From Poteriospumella lacustris (Eukaryota > Sar > Chrysophyceae > Chromulinales > Dinobryaceae), in assembly GCA_008000375.1 (NCBI GenBank), contig SMOI01000276.1, forward strand, positions 1 through 41,385: a stretch of DNA of 41,385 bases. The letters run 5' to 3'. Every line of letters begins with the position of its first letter. Position 1 is the first letter of the stretch. The translations under genes and the position numbers were made by a program. The notes beneath the pieces are model-generated. The model searched no databases and was not told the DNA's origin. It saw only the letters and a program-made list of their open reading frames with translations. Below, one piece after another: positions 1 through 9,534 of the stretch.

Positions 1-92
1 CGACCTGTAGCCGCAGCCACCGACCTGTAGCCGCAGCCACCGACCTGTAGCCGCAGCCATCGACCTGTAGCCGCAGCTATCGACTTGTAAAT
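1..92. repeat. 20-bp tandem repeat at the left edge
   Basis: Four head-to-tail copies of CGACCTGTAGCCGCAGCCAC start at 1, 21, 41 and 61, with a decayed partial copy at 81-92. The first two are identical; the third and fourth diverge at the 3' end of the unit. The array runs off the window, so its full size is unknown. It lies about 760 bases upstream of the HSF start codon. No function is apparent. Confidence 0.9.
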
Positions 93-855
93 ACTACTCA
101 TTACTCACTACAGCTGTACTGACTGCCGAGCGCTGCCGTTCGGTGCTTCAGAGGCGCACAGAGTGAGCGACAGTGGCGCAGACCGCGGAGAGAGACGAGT
201 CAGCGGCGCTCCTCTCGACGGGGGTGGGCATTCTCTTCCTTCGCAACCTGTTTGTTAGCATAACGAGGGTACAGCTGAGCTGTTCGTGAGACCGGTGGCC
301 GAGCGACTTTCGTCACGTGCGACAGGCGAGACACGTACCGCTGCCGCTGTGGCAGCTGCCGGTCTCGCAGGAGATGCGGCACCGCCTCTACACCGACCCT
401 GTCTGTTGCCCCCACATCACTTCATCCAGTGCGATCTGGTTGCCTGAACCGGAAATGGAGAGAGCACTGAACCCGCCAGGCGACCCGCCCGCCGCCCGCC
501 GGGCCAAGGGACCGACGGACCGACCCGCTCAGAGTCTGGGCGTCTGGGATGGTTGTTCTAGAAGTCTGACGCTTGGCACACGGAGTGACGTACGCTGCGC
601 GGCGGCGGAGAGGGAGTGTGCGTCAGATGGTCGTCATCTTGTCACACGGCCGCGACTTGCCCCGCCGCCGACTGAACCGGCTACGTATCGACGAAATACC
701 TTATCGCTGGCGGCCATGCCAGAAGCAACGACCCGATCGACGGGCCACACACTGCAACCAGAATCAAGGAGACCCTCGCACCCGCACAGGCCGTCCATCG
801 CTGAGCCGCACGTGTTGCCCCTCGCCAGCTGCCTCGGTGGCTCCCCACGTTGACC
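93..855. other. Upstream region of the HSF gene, no gene seen
   Basis: Open frames here are GC-driven, overlap on both strands and show no domain or convincing composition. The stretch probably contains the promoter and 5' UTR of the heat-shock-factor gene. The only site I would single out is the heat-shock-element-like dyad at 556-563. Confidence 0.5.
556..563. promoter_or_regulatory. Heat-shock-element-like dyad upstream of the HSF gene
   Basis: TTCTAGAA is a perfect inverted pair of nGAAn units (TTCnnGAA), the core of the element bound by heat shock factors. It lies 293 bases upstream of the HSF start codon. Only two units are clear; the flanking positions do not give a third. A two-unit match can occur by chance in a region this long, so HSF autoregulation is a hypothesis. 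Confidence 0.35.
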
Positions 856-2397
856 ATGAGCAAGGCGGCCTCAGTTCCCGGCTTCTTGACGAAGACCTAC
901 GAAATTTTCAACACGCCGGAGTACCACGAGATCTGTTCGTGGGGACCCAACGGCGACACCATCAACATCAAAAAGGTATCGCTCCGCCCGCCGGAGACTT
1001 GGCTCCGTCGATAGCTCGTTGCTTACGCTGTCGCTGTATTTGTACCGTAGATCGAGCAGTTTTCCAAGCAAATACTGCCCAAGTACTTCAAACATTCGAA
1101 CTTCCAGTCGTTCGTGCGCCAGCTCAACATGGTAAGTGTTCTGTCTCGCGCTGCGCCGTGGACGTGGACGTCGTTCGTTCACCGCGTGTCTCGTTGTCTC
1201 GCGCAGTACGACTTCCACAAGACCGTGCAGGACCCCAGTCACGGGGAGTTCAGGCACCAGTACTTCCAGAAGGACCACCCGGAGCTGCTCATCTACATCA
1301 AGCGCAAGGCCAACAACCGCACCGCCGAGACGCTCAAGAAACTGTCCAAGACGAGTTCCCAGGCCAGCGCCGGGGCGCAGGACAAGGCGCACGCGGCCAA
1401 CGACGTCGAGGACGACGAATCGATCGTAGAGATCCTGCCAGACGAGCTCCTCAACGAGACCGGCACCGTCCTGAGCGAGCTGGAGCAGCAGCGTCTGATG
1501 CACTTCGAGCTGGAGCGGAAAATGGAGGCGAAAATGGAGAAACTGGAGCAGGAGAACGAATATCTGAAGCGGCTGTTCTTCGAGAGCAACCAGAAGACGA
1601 TGTTCATGCAGGAGCGGGTCGAGAAGGTGCTCAAGACGCTCTACACGGTCTTCTCGGCGAACCCGCAGCTGGGCAAGTCGCTGCTGACGCGCATGCCCAG
1701 CCTCTCCATCGAGAACGGCAGCTTCTCGTCGCCCAAGGCCATGATCACCGACGGTTCCATGGCGGGCGTCTCCGCATTCGGCGGAGACTCCGCGTCGCTC
1801 GGGCCGGGCGCAGACCTGTCGCTTCGCCGGCTGCCGTCATACGACCCGTACGCGATGCTGGGCGGCTACGCGGGCGCAGAGCTGTCAGCGGCGAACCGCG
1901 GCACCTCGTTCGACTTCGCGGCCGCGTCGGTGACGGCGCCGCAGAAGTACCTGTCGTCCTTCGACCGCGCGGTCTTCGGCAAGGCCAGCGACATCGGCGT
2001 CGAGTCGGACCGCGTCACGGTGCTCAGCGACGACGCGCCGTCCTCCTCGTCGGACGCCGCCCACAGCCGCGGCCTGAAACGCAGCAACTCCAAGTCCAGC
2101 CTGTCCCCCAACGACGATCGCGAGTGGAAGCTGCCGCGAATGGAGGCCGCGTCGTCGTCTGAGCCGATCGTCACGTCGCCCGGCTCCGGCTCGCCGCAGG
2201 GCACCGCGCGAGAGGCCCTGCTGGGCCCCCCGCTCGCCCCTGAAGAATTGGAGCCGCAGACGCGGCAGTTCATCGACCTGCTCAACCGCAATCAGAACAC
2301 GACGCTGTGTCGCCTGGACTCGCTGGAGCAGACGCTGGCGACGCTGCTCGACGACATCGAAGACGACGGCTTCGTCGGCGGCGACCCGAAGAACTAG
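856..2397 (+). CDS. Heat shock transcription factor (HSF), three exons
   Basis: Sequence-specific activator acting in the nucleus. Exons are 856-975, 1051-1131 and 1207-2397, separated by two 75-nt GT-AG introns, giving 463 residues. Residues 1-100 form the HSF winged-helix DNA-binding domain: FLTKTYEIF, then ILPKYFKHSNFQSFVRQLNM (recognition helix), then YDFHKTVQD. Both introns fall at codon boundaries inside this domain. Residues about 148-217 form the HR-A/B leucine-zipper coiled coil used for trimerisation (ELERKMEAKMEKLEQENEYL). The Ser/Ala/Gly-rich middle is disordered, and an acidic, leucine-containing tail (about 420-463) could be an activation or HR-C-like region. The ATG at 856 is the first that opens straight into the domain at its usual N-terminal position. 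DHKTVQ-type wing residues differ from the classical FRKV, as in some protist HSFs. Family assignment is very secure; which HSF subtype is not. Confidence 0.95.
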
Positions 2398-2726
2398 CTG
2401 TAGCACGCATCTGTCCTCTCTTCCACAACACTAGCCCTAGCCCACTGGCCGTGGCGCCTCTCTTCGTCTGCGTCGACGTCGGCGTCTGCGTCGCCGGTCG
2501 CGGGACGGCGCCGCCGTCGCGTTTCACTGTACCATTTTCCCGTAATTTCGCTTTATTCCTTCATTATTCCGGGTTACCGGCTTGTCTGGGTGACGACGGC
2601 GGCGACGCGGCGCCGCCGCCGGTCGACGGAGGAGGCCAAAGGGCGGAGCCGCGCGGGGCACAATCCTTTGTCCGTCGAAGAGCAGCAGTCTTCCTTCTCC
2701 TTCGAGAGCCTTCTGAGTGTCCGACC
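2398..2726. other. Intergenic region between HSF and the GT41-like gene
   Basis: This holds the HSF 3' end and the promoter of the next gene. The reading frame of the downstream gene stays open through here, but composition and the lack of homology-like sequence suggest it is non-coding. A T-rich patch at 2521-2570 with TTCATTATTCC could mark the transcription start region. Confidence 0.5.
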
Positions 2727-4556
2727 ATGCCGCAAGTCGCGCCTCTGAGCCCCGAGCTACAGAGCGCGCTCAACCGACCGCGGGGCAGCATCTCGCCCGC
2801 AGAGAAGCACCTGAGCCGCGAGTACTACTCCCGCGCCTCCAAGGACCCCTCCCTGCCTTTCCAAACAAAAATGGGACTTCTACACCACGCGGTGCTCGCG
2901 AACCCGTATTATGCGCCGGCCCTGGAGATGTACGGCTGGGAACTCACGCAGATCAAGGCGGTGGACTTCGCGGGATTTCTGCTTCTGGAGCGCGCATTTG
3001 ACCCGGACATGGAGGAGTACTTGAACCCAAACACCTCCCGCAGCCACTTCCTGTGCACGCTCATCGGGCGGTACAACCACACGATCCACAAGTACGAGAC
3101 GGCGCGGCGCTTCTTCATGAAAGCGTACGAGTCCTCGTCCAACAACACCGACGTCAACGCCGTGCAGCTCGCCACGTGCATCACCAGCTTCCCCACCTCC
3201 GTGAAGAACGCGGCGTGGCACCTGGCGCAGTTCCACCAGTGGATGGACAAGGTGCTGAAGAAGGAGAAGCTGCTCATCCCGCCGGTGGTCACCTACGACC
3301 TCATCCTGCTCTCCGCCTTCAACTTCGAGCTGTACTACGAGGCCGACATCCGCGCCTGCATGCACAAGTACTACCTGCTCACCGTGAAGATCTTCCCGTC
3401 GCTGGCGTACGCGGCGCCGCGCTTCGCGCCGGGCGGCGGGCGCAAAGTCGGCGTCGCCAGCGGCTTCTTCGGCAAGAACAACTCGGTGATCGCCGACTTC
3501 GGCGGCATGCTGCAGCGCCTGGACCGCAGCCGCTTCGACCTCGTCTTCATCAACATCGTCGAGAAGGGCCACGCCGACGAGTTCCCGTGGGAGGCCGAGC
3601 GGAAGATCGACGTGCTGAGCGCCGACGACGGGTGGCTGGAGCGCGCGCGCGCCGCCATCGAGGCGCAGCAGTTCGACCTGATCCTGTACCTGGACTCGAC
3701 GATGTCGTCGTCCGTGCAGCAGCTGATGATGTCCAAGCTGGCGCGCGTGCAGGCGGTGTCGCACGGCCACCCGGTGACGACGGGCATCCCGCGCGAGACG
3801 GTGAACTTCTTCGTCTCGTGGGCGGCGGCCGAGCTGCCCTCGGCGCAGGACCACTACACCGAGGAGCTGCTGCTGCTCGAGGGCTCCACCATGCACCAGT
3901 ACTACAGCCACCGCATCGACGCCGAGGGCCGCTCCGTGATCACCAACGAGCCGTACCGCCAGTTCGAGCGCGCCTTCTTCGAGACGCTGTACCACGTGCC
4001 GCCGCAGCGCCGCTGGTACACCTGCATGCAGAAGCCCTTCAAGCTGCACCCGGAGTTCGACGAGATGTGCCTGGGCATCCTCGCGAAGGACCCCAACGGC
4101 GTGCTCATCCTGCACGCGCCCGACTTCGAGGAGAACCAGGAGGTGCTGCAGCGGCGCCTGGGCCGCGCCCTCGACCGCGTCCACTTCGTCCCCGCGCTGC
4201 CGCACCACATCCTCATGGGCCTCTACAACGTCTCCGACGTCGTCCTCGACTCGTACTACGCCGGGGGCTGCACCACCACCCGCGAGGCGCTGGAGATCGG
4301 CGCGCCGGTGGTGACGCTGCCGGGCAAGTACCTGGGCGGGCGCTGGTCGCTGGCGTACTACCGCATCATGGGCTACACCGAGCTCGTCGCCGAGTCGAAG
4401 GAGCACTACGTCGAGCTCGCGCTGTCCGTCGGCCCGCGCCACCGCGAGGAGATCCTCGCGAACGTGCACAAACTCTTCTTCCGCGACGAGGCGGTGCAGT
4501 CGTGGACCCGCGCGCTCGAGACGATGCTCGGCGTCGCCCCCGCCGCCGACGTCTGA
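2727..4556 (+). CDS. SPINDLY/OGT-like O-linked glycosyltransferase (GT41 family)
   Basis: Single exon, 609 residues. The C-terminal 380 residues follow the GT41 (O-GlcNAc or O-fucose transferase) catalytic plan: KVGVASGFFGKN (240-251), HGHPVTTGIP (346-355), the QKPFKLHPEF motif (435-444) whose lysines match the sugar-nucleotide contact region, ILAKDP (451-456), and GGCTTTREALEIGAPVVTLP (513-532), typical of the UDP-binding half. The expected product modifies Ser/Thr of nuclear and cytosolic proteins. The N-terminal 230 residues are helical and may hold degenerate TPR-like repeats, but no clean 34-residue TPR array is visible, so the protein is shorter than animal OGT or plant SPY. The usual histidine after the first catalytic motif is not obvious (GKNNSV). 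The frame stays open upstream; I chose ATG 2727 because it is the first in-frame ATG before protein-like sequence. Donor sugar is unknown. Confidence 0.85.
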   Translation: MPQVAPLSPELQSALNRPRGSISPAEKHLSREYYSRASKDPSLPFQTKMGLLHHAVLANPYYAPALEMYGWELTQIKAVDFAGFLLLERAFDPDMEEYLNPNTSRSHFLCTLIGRYNHTIHKYETARRFFMKAYESSSNNTDVNAVQLATCITSFPTSVKNAAWHLAQFHQWMDKVLKKEKLLIPPVVTYDLILLSAFNFELYYEADIRACMHKYYLLTVKIFPSLAYAAPRFAPGGGRKVGVASGFFGKNNSVIADFGGMLQRLDRSRFDLVFINIVEKGHADEFPWEAERKIDVLSADDGWLERARAAIEAQQFDLILYLDSTMSSSVQQLMMSKLARVQAVSHGHPVTTGIPRETVNFFVSWAAAELPSAQDHYTEELLLLEGSTMHQYYSHRIDAEGRSVITNEPYRQFERAFFETLYHVPPQRRWYTCMQKPFKLHPEFDEMCLGILAKDPNGVLILHAPDFEENQEVLQRRLGRALDRVHFVPALPHHILMGLYNVSDVVLDSYYAGGCTTTREALEIGAPVVTLPGKYLGGRWSLAYYRIMGYTELVAESKEHYVELALSVGPRHREEILANVHKLFFRDEAVQSWTRALETMLGVAPAADV

Positions 4557-4749
4557 GCGCCGAGCGCTGAGCGCTGATCGGTGACCGATGAGCGATGATG
4601 AACGCGACCCCTCGCGGCACTTGACCCTGCCCGTTACATGTAACTACCCTCCGCGTCTAACTACCCGCCACCCGCCAAGCTGCCTCCGCCGCCGCCGCCT
4701 CGGTCATCGAATGGGGCAGCCTCTTGTCTCTTGCGGCAGTCGCCGGGCG
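4557..4749. other. Short spacer between convergent genes
   Basis: About 190 bases separate the stop codons of the GT41-like gene (+) and the large coiled-coil gene (-). Bases 4557-4600 carry degenerate GAGCG and TGATGA-type short repeats. The 3' UTRs must be short or overlap. Confidence 0.6.
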
Positions 4750-7700
4750 CTAGACCATGAAGGAGAGGTCGCCCTGCACCTTCGCGTACTTGACGAACTT
4801 GCCCGTGTCCTCGTCGTAGTAGCCCTCGTACGCCACCCAGGCGTAGTCCCGCTCCGCGTCGAAGTAGCCGTAGGCCACCTGCCACACGCCGTCCTCGTCG
4901 AAGTAGCCGCCCTGCTCGTTGACGCCCACTTTGAAGCGCAGGTCCGCCCAGTAGGCGTCGTAGGCGCCCTCGCCGTGCTCCGCGTCGTACGCGCGGCGCG
5001 CCTCGTCCTCGTACGTCACCACGTCGCCGTCGGCCGGCGCGCGGCGCTGCCAGTGGCTCGTGAGCGGGTCGAAGTACGCGCGCTGGTCGGCGTGGTAGAC
5101 GTAGGCGGGCACCTTCTCCTCCGGCCGCACGCGGTCGTAGTAGCCGAAGCGGCCGTTGTGCCACACGAAGTTCCCGCGCCGCACGCGGTGCTCGGCGCGC
5201 GCGACGGCGTCCTCGACCTTCGCGCGCCGCTGCTGCTCGGCCTCCGCCGCCTCGCGCTCCCGCCGCAGCCGCTTGTCCTCGAGCACGGCGCGCCGCCGCT
5301 CCGCGGCCTGCATGTCCTGCTCCTCGCGCAGGCGCCGCAGGTTCTCCTCGTGCTCCGACTGCCGCTGCACGAGCGAGATCATCAGCAGCTGCATCTGCAG
5401 CTCCTCCTGCGCGCGCTCCGCCTGCTGCATCTGCTGGAAGCGCTTCATGTTCTGCAGGTCGGCGATGCGCACGCGCTCGGTCTCCTCGCGCTGGCGCCGC
5501 ACCTCCTCGAGCTGCTGCTGCAGCGCCGCCTGCTGCTGCTTGAGCTGCGCGCGGCGCGCGTCGTACTCCTGCTGCACCAGCTGCGTCGCCTGCAGGTCCT
5601 CGAGCTGCTGCTGGCGCTGCAGCTGCAGCTGCCGCTGGCGGAAGACCTTGTTCTCGCTGACGATCTTCTCCTGCAGCTCCTGCAGCTGCTGGTGCAGCGC
5701 CGCCTCCTCGTCGAGGCCCTGCGCCCGCTGCGTCTGCAGGTGGCCGGCGTACGCGGCGCCGATGGCCGTCGGCAGCGGCAGGCCGCGCAGCGGGTGGTCC
5801 TCCTCGTCGTAGAAGCTGTCGAGCGCCTCGCCGCCGGCCAGCGTGCCCTGCGCCGCCTGCTGAATGTGCTGCAGCGTCATCTGCTTGATCCAGTCGCCCG
5901 CCGCGCCCTTCGCGTCGCCGTCGCCCGCCGGTTCGGCGGCGAGCCGCGCCTTGCGCGGACCCGCGCGCGAGTCGCTCCGGCCGTCGCCCTGGCTCGCGAA
6001 CCGCGACCGCCCCGTGCGCACGTCGTAGCCGTCCGAGTTGCTGTGGAACCACACGACGCTGCGGCTCGCCGCCGCCGCCGGGCGGCTGGAGATCCGCGAC
6101 GATTTGCCCAGCGGCGGCCTCTCGCGCGACCCCGCGGCGCGCGACAGACACCGCGCATCCTCCTCGGCCGCGTCTCTGGCCGCGTCTCTGGCCGCGTCTC
6201 TGGCCGCGTCTCTGGCCGCGTCTCTGGCCGCGTCTCGGGGCGCGTCTCTGGCTGCGCCGCCGCCGTCGCCGTCGTACTGGTACTTCAGACGCAGGCGGCG
6301 CGCCTCCGCGTCCTCCGCGTCCGGCTCGAGCTCGTCGCCGGCGAACGCCATCGCGCGCGGCCCCCGCGTCAGTCGCACCATCGCGAACAGGCTGCCGTCC
6401 GCGCCCGTCTTCAGCGACCCGCCCGCGTCGGCGTCGGACGACGGCCGCTGCTGCATCAGGTGCAGCTTGGCCTCCACCTGCGCGGCCGACTTGGCCTGCG
6501 CCAGGCGCTTGCCGAGGTCCAGCGCGGCGGGCGGCCCTCGCCGCGGCAGCGACGGCAGCGAGGCCGACGCGGCGAGGGCGGGCGAAGCGGCGGCGCGACC
6601 CGATCGCCGCGCTTTGGCAGGCGGCGAGGCCTCGGCGGGGGGCGGCTTCAGCGGCGCGCGCACCCGCAGCCGCTGCATCTGCCGCACGAGCTGCGTCTCC
6701 TGCTGCTCGCGCGTGCGCACGAGGCCCTCGCCGGCGCGACAGCGGCCCCAGAGAAAGTCGAGGACCGCGTCGAGCACGTGGCACGCCAACTCGCAGGGCT
6801 CCAGGAGGCGCGGCCGGAAGCACGTGGCCGCGCGCAGGGCCTCGTCGCCGCTGTCGCCGACGTACTGCGACAGCCGCAGGTCCTCGCGGTCCAGCGACGC
6901 GCCCACGGGGAATACTCCTCGCGGCGCCGCGATGCGCTCCGGACACTGATAGGTGTGGAAGCACAGCGCCTCGTAGTGCCGCACCTGCTCGGTCAGCGAG
7001 CGCTTCGGCTTCATCGCCGACGGGCCGCCGTGCGGCCGAGCGGCCGGGTTCGGCAGCAGCTGCGGGCGGAACTCGGGCGAGAAGTTCCTCCTTCGCCACG
7101 CCACCGCGCCCTCGAGAAGGTCGCGGACGAGCGCTGGCACTGTGGCGCTGCCATCCGCTTCGCCCGTCAGCAGCGTCTGGCTGTGCGCCGGGCCGAACGC
7201 CAACGGCAACGCGAAGCCGGTGCCGCCCCGCGGCACGTGACTCGCCGGGGGCCCACCGCACAGCGCCGTCTCCGTCTGCGGCGTGGGCGAGAGACAGTCC
7301 AGCACGAGGAACGCCTCTCGAAACGCCTTCTTCAGCTGCGCAAAATGCGCCACCTTGCGCTGCCACTGGCGACCGGTCGCGGTGGACGCGCCGCCTTTCT
7401 GCGCGGCGCCCGCCGGGCGGCTCTGCGGCGCCCCCGCCGAGACATCAGCACCCGCCGGGTCGCTGTCTGCAGCTGCAGGCGGCGCCACCGCGTCGTGCGC
7501 TTTGCCAAGCCGCCGCAGCGCCCGCGCCGCGCCTCCCTCGCGGCTGCGCCGACCGACCGCCTTCAACTCGCCGTCACGGCGCTGCGCCTCCGCGCGGCGG
7601 ACCTGCTGCTCCTTGTCCAGCTGCTCCATCGCCTTGTCGAACAGCTCGGCGTCCGCGTCGGCATCGGCGTTGTCGCTCGCAGCGGCTGCTCGGAGCAGAG

Positions 7701-9173
7701 GCAGCTCGATCTGGTTGAGCACGTGAAACGCCTCGTCGGCGACGTCGACCTGCTCGACGAACTTCAGCGCAGCGTCGTTTTCCGCTCTCGACGCCGCGTC
7801 GTTGGCCTTCGCGTCCGCAGCGAACGCGGCCAAGGCCTCGGTCAGCGGCTGGGTCTTGAAGGAGAGCATCGCTGCGTCGGGGTGGACGGCGTTCTTCAAG
7901 AAGCGGCGCCGCCCGAGGACCACCACCTGCAGCGTCGCCGGGTCGCAGAGCACGTGCAGGCTGCACTGCGCCACGCGCTGCGCCAAGATCACGGAGCGAT
8001 CGAAGCCTATCGGCGGCGCTCGAGCACTGGCGTCTTTGCCCACCGCAGGGCCGAGCGGCACGTTGAGACGCTTGAGCAGCGTCGACAGCGACAGCGTCGC
8101 CGCCGAGCGCCCGTCCTTCTCCTGGTTGCACGCGTCTCGAAGCGACGTCGTGGTGGTCAGCAGCGCCAGCACGAGGCAGTCGAGGACTCCTGCCAGTCGC
8201 TGGGTGACGCCGTTCACTCCCGGCGCCAGATCGACGTCGTGTCGCCGGGCGTCGAACGAGAAGAGCGTGAGCGCGCAGTGCGCGAGAGCAGTGGCCGACG
8301 CGCTGTACACGTGCACCGCTCGGCAACAGTCGTTGACGCGAGTCGGCAGACTCTGCTTCGGCGCAGCAGCGCCGGTCGCTGGCTTGGTGGGCCCCTTGGC
8401 AGCACGGCTGTCCGTGGCCGCCGAGGGGCCGCCGTCCTTGGCCTCCTGAATCAGCTGGTGGAAGCTCAGCGCGTCCCGCAGAAGAGCGCGCAGATTGTCC
8501 ACCGCCGAGCGAAACGCGTCGTAGAGGTCTTGCTCGAAGGGCGCCAACAGGGGATCAAAGCTGATGAGGTCCGGCAGCGGCGCAAAGACACACCGCTGGC
8601 GGTACTGCTGCTGCTGGAGATCTGCACAGGCGAAATGGCGATCAGAGGCGAGTGCGGCCGCAGGGGAGAACACGTACCGTTCTTGTCCGCCTTGACGTTG
8701 CTGAATGGGAAGTTTTGGACGATGACCAGCGACTCGCACATGACATGTTGCAGCACGGTCATGAAGCGCAGGAGAAACGCCTCGGCGACGTCGGCTTGCA
8801 AGGTGACGTAGAGACAGAGCAAGTAGAAGACGAACAGGGGCTCGGTGAGCTTGAATTCTGACAGCAGCTGTGTTTGGCCTCGACAGCAGACTCGCAACAG
8901 CTCTTCCAATCGAAAGGCAGGCAATCGAATGACCTCTCGGGTCGTACAAGTGCACAACGAGGACACCAAAGTTTGCAGCAAATTATCGTCGAGAGGGAAA
9001 GATGGATCATCGATCGCTTCTTGTAAGGCATTGCCGGACGGGGCTCGTTCTTCCTCGATCGGCGAAGGGTCTGTTCCTCGGGAAAACGGTCTCGATGAAG
9101 AGGATGTTCCCGGCCGCGTTGAATGATCCGACTGGCTCGTTGAGGAAGGCGGACGATCGATCCTCGCCAACAT
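4750..9173 (-). CDS. Large coiled-coil protein with RDAA repeats and C-terminal aromatic GYYD repeats, two exons
   Basis: Function not recognised. Exon 1 is 9173-8678 and exon 2 is 8621-4750, joined across a 56-nt intron (GTACGTG to GTGCAG) with the phase restored, giving 1455 residues. In order: a Ser/Pro-rich start; a helical region about 60-165 rich in Leu/Cys; an Ala-rich middle; a perfect RDAA tetrapeptide run near 955-983; a Gln/Arg/Glu-rich coiled coil about 1120-1310; and a tail about 1320-1455 with repeated aromatic-acidic motifs (FGYYDRVRP, GGYFDEDGVW, YGYFDAERDY, EGYYDEDTGK). The tail resembles WW- or OCRE-like tyrosine repeats only in style. A scaffold role is a guess. The frame is open upstream to about 9410 and contains further ATGs; ATG 9173 is chosen because it leaves a 361-base divergent promoter with the protease gene. 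Confidence 0.8.
6169..6252 (-). repeat. 12-bp coding minisatellite (RDAA repeat)
   Basis: Seven head-to-tail 12-bp units (CGCGTCTCTGGC on the + strand) start at 6169 and every 12 bases to 6241. Five are identical to the last, and the 6229 unit differs at its end. On the coding strand each unit encodes Arg-Asp-Ala-Ala, a charged helix-like run. Near-perfect DNA identity indicates recent expansion or homogenisation, and copy number probably varies between strains. Confidence 0.9.
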
Positions 9174-9534
9174 GGCACTCTCTTCCACACCGTCCGCGCT
9201 TGTCGATTGGGGATGATTCGTATCGTAAGTTGTGTTTTGGTCTTCTATGTACCATTTAGGCCCGACTGCTACCGTCACCGGGCTCACCGCTGCAACGGTC
9301 CAGTGCAAGTCGATGAAACGCCCATCATGTACGCACAGACGAAGTACATAGAGATATATCATGTACCTTGACGGTAGTACTTGTACTTCGTCCATCGCCC
9401 ACGATCCCACCTCGATATGTAAAGTTACCTCGATCCCACAGCGATAGCTCTACGTTCGCTGTGCGAATCGTTTACAGAATACATCATTGTGGAACATCAT
9501 CGTGTCAGGTTCTCTGGTCACATAGCTGTAGGTC
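9174..9534. other. Divergent promoter region
   Basis: This separates the start codons of the large coiled-coil gene (-) and the SPP-like protease gene (+). It is less GC-rich than the flanking exons and shows repeated GTAC/GTACTTCG words around 9330-9395. No defined promoter element was recognised. The coiled-coil frame is open through part of it, so its protein could start further upstream. Confidence 0.5.

Noticed and set aside
2307-2726. Upstream extension of the GT41-like frame as coding sequence
   Set aside because: The frame is open but composition is low-complexity Arg/Ala/Pro, it overlaps the HSF 3' end, and protein-like sequence starts only at ATG 2727.
4661-7366. Second long minus-strand frame of about 900 codons
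   Set aside because: Ala/Arg/Gly-dominated out-of-phase reading of the same exon; no ordered sequence.
4588-8811. Very long + strand open frame opposite the large coiled-coil gene
   Set aside because: It is an antisense shadow: Leu/Arg/Val-rich with no motifs, produced by GC-rich codons. The minus strand carries coiled coil, repeats and a clean splice junction.
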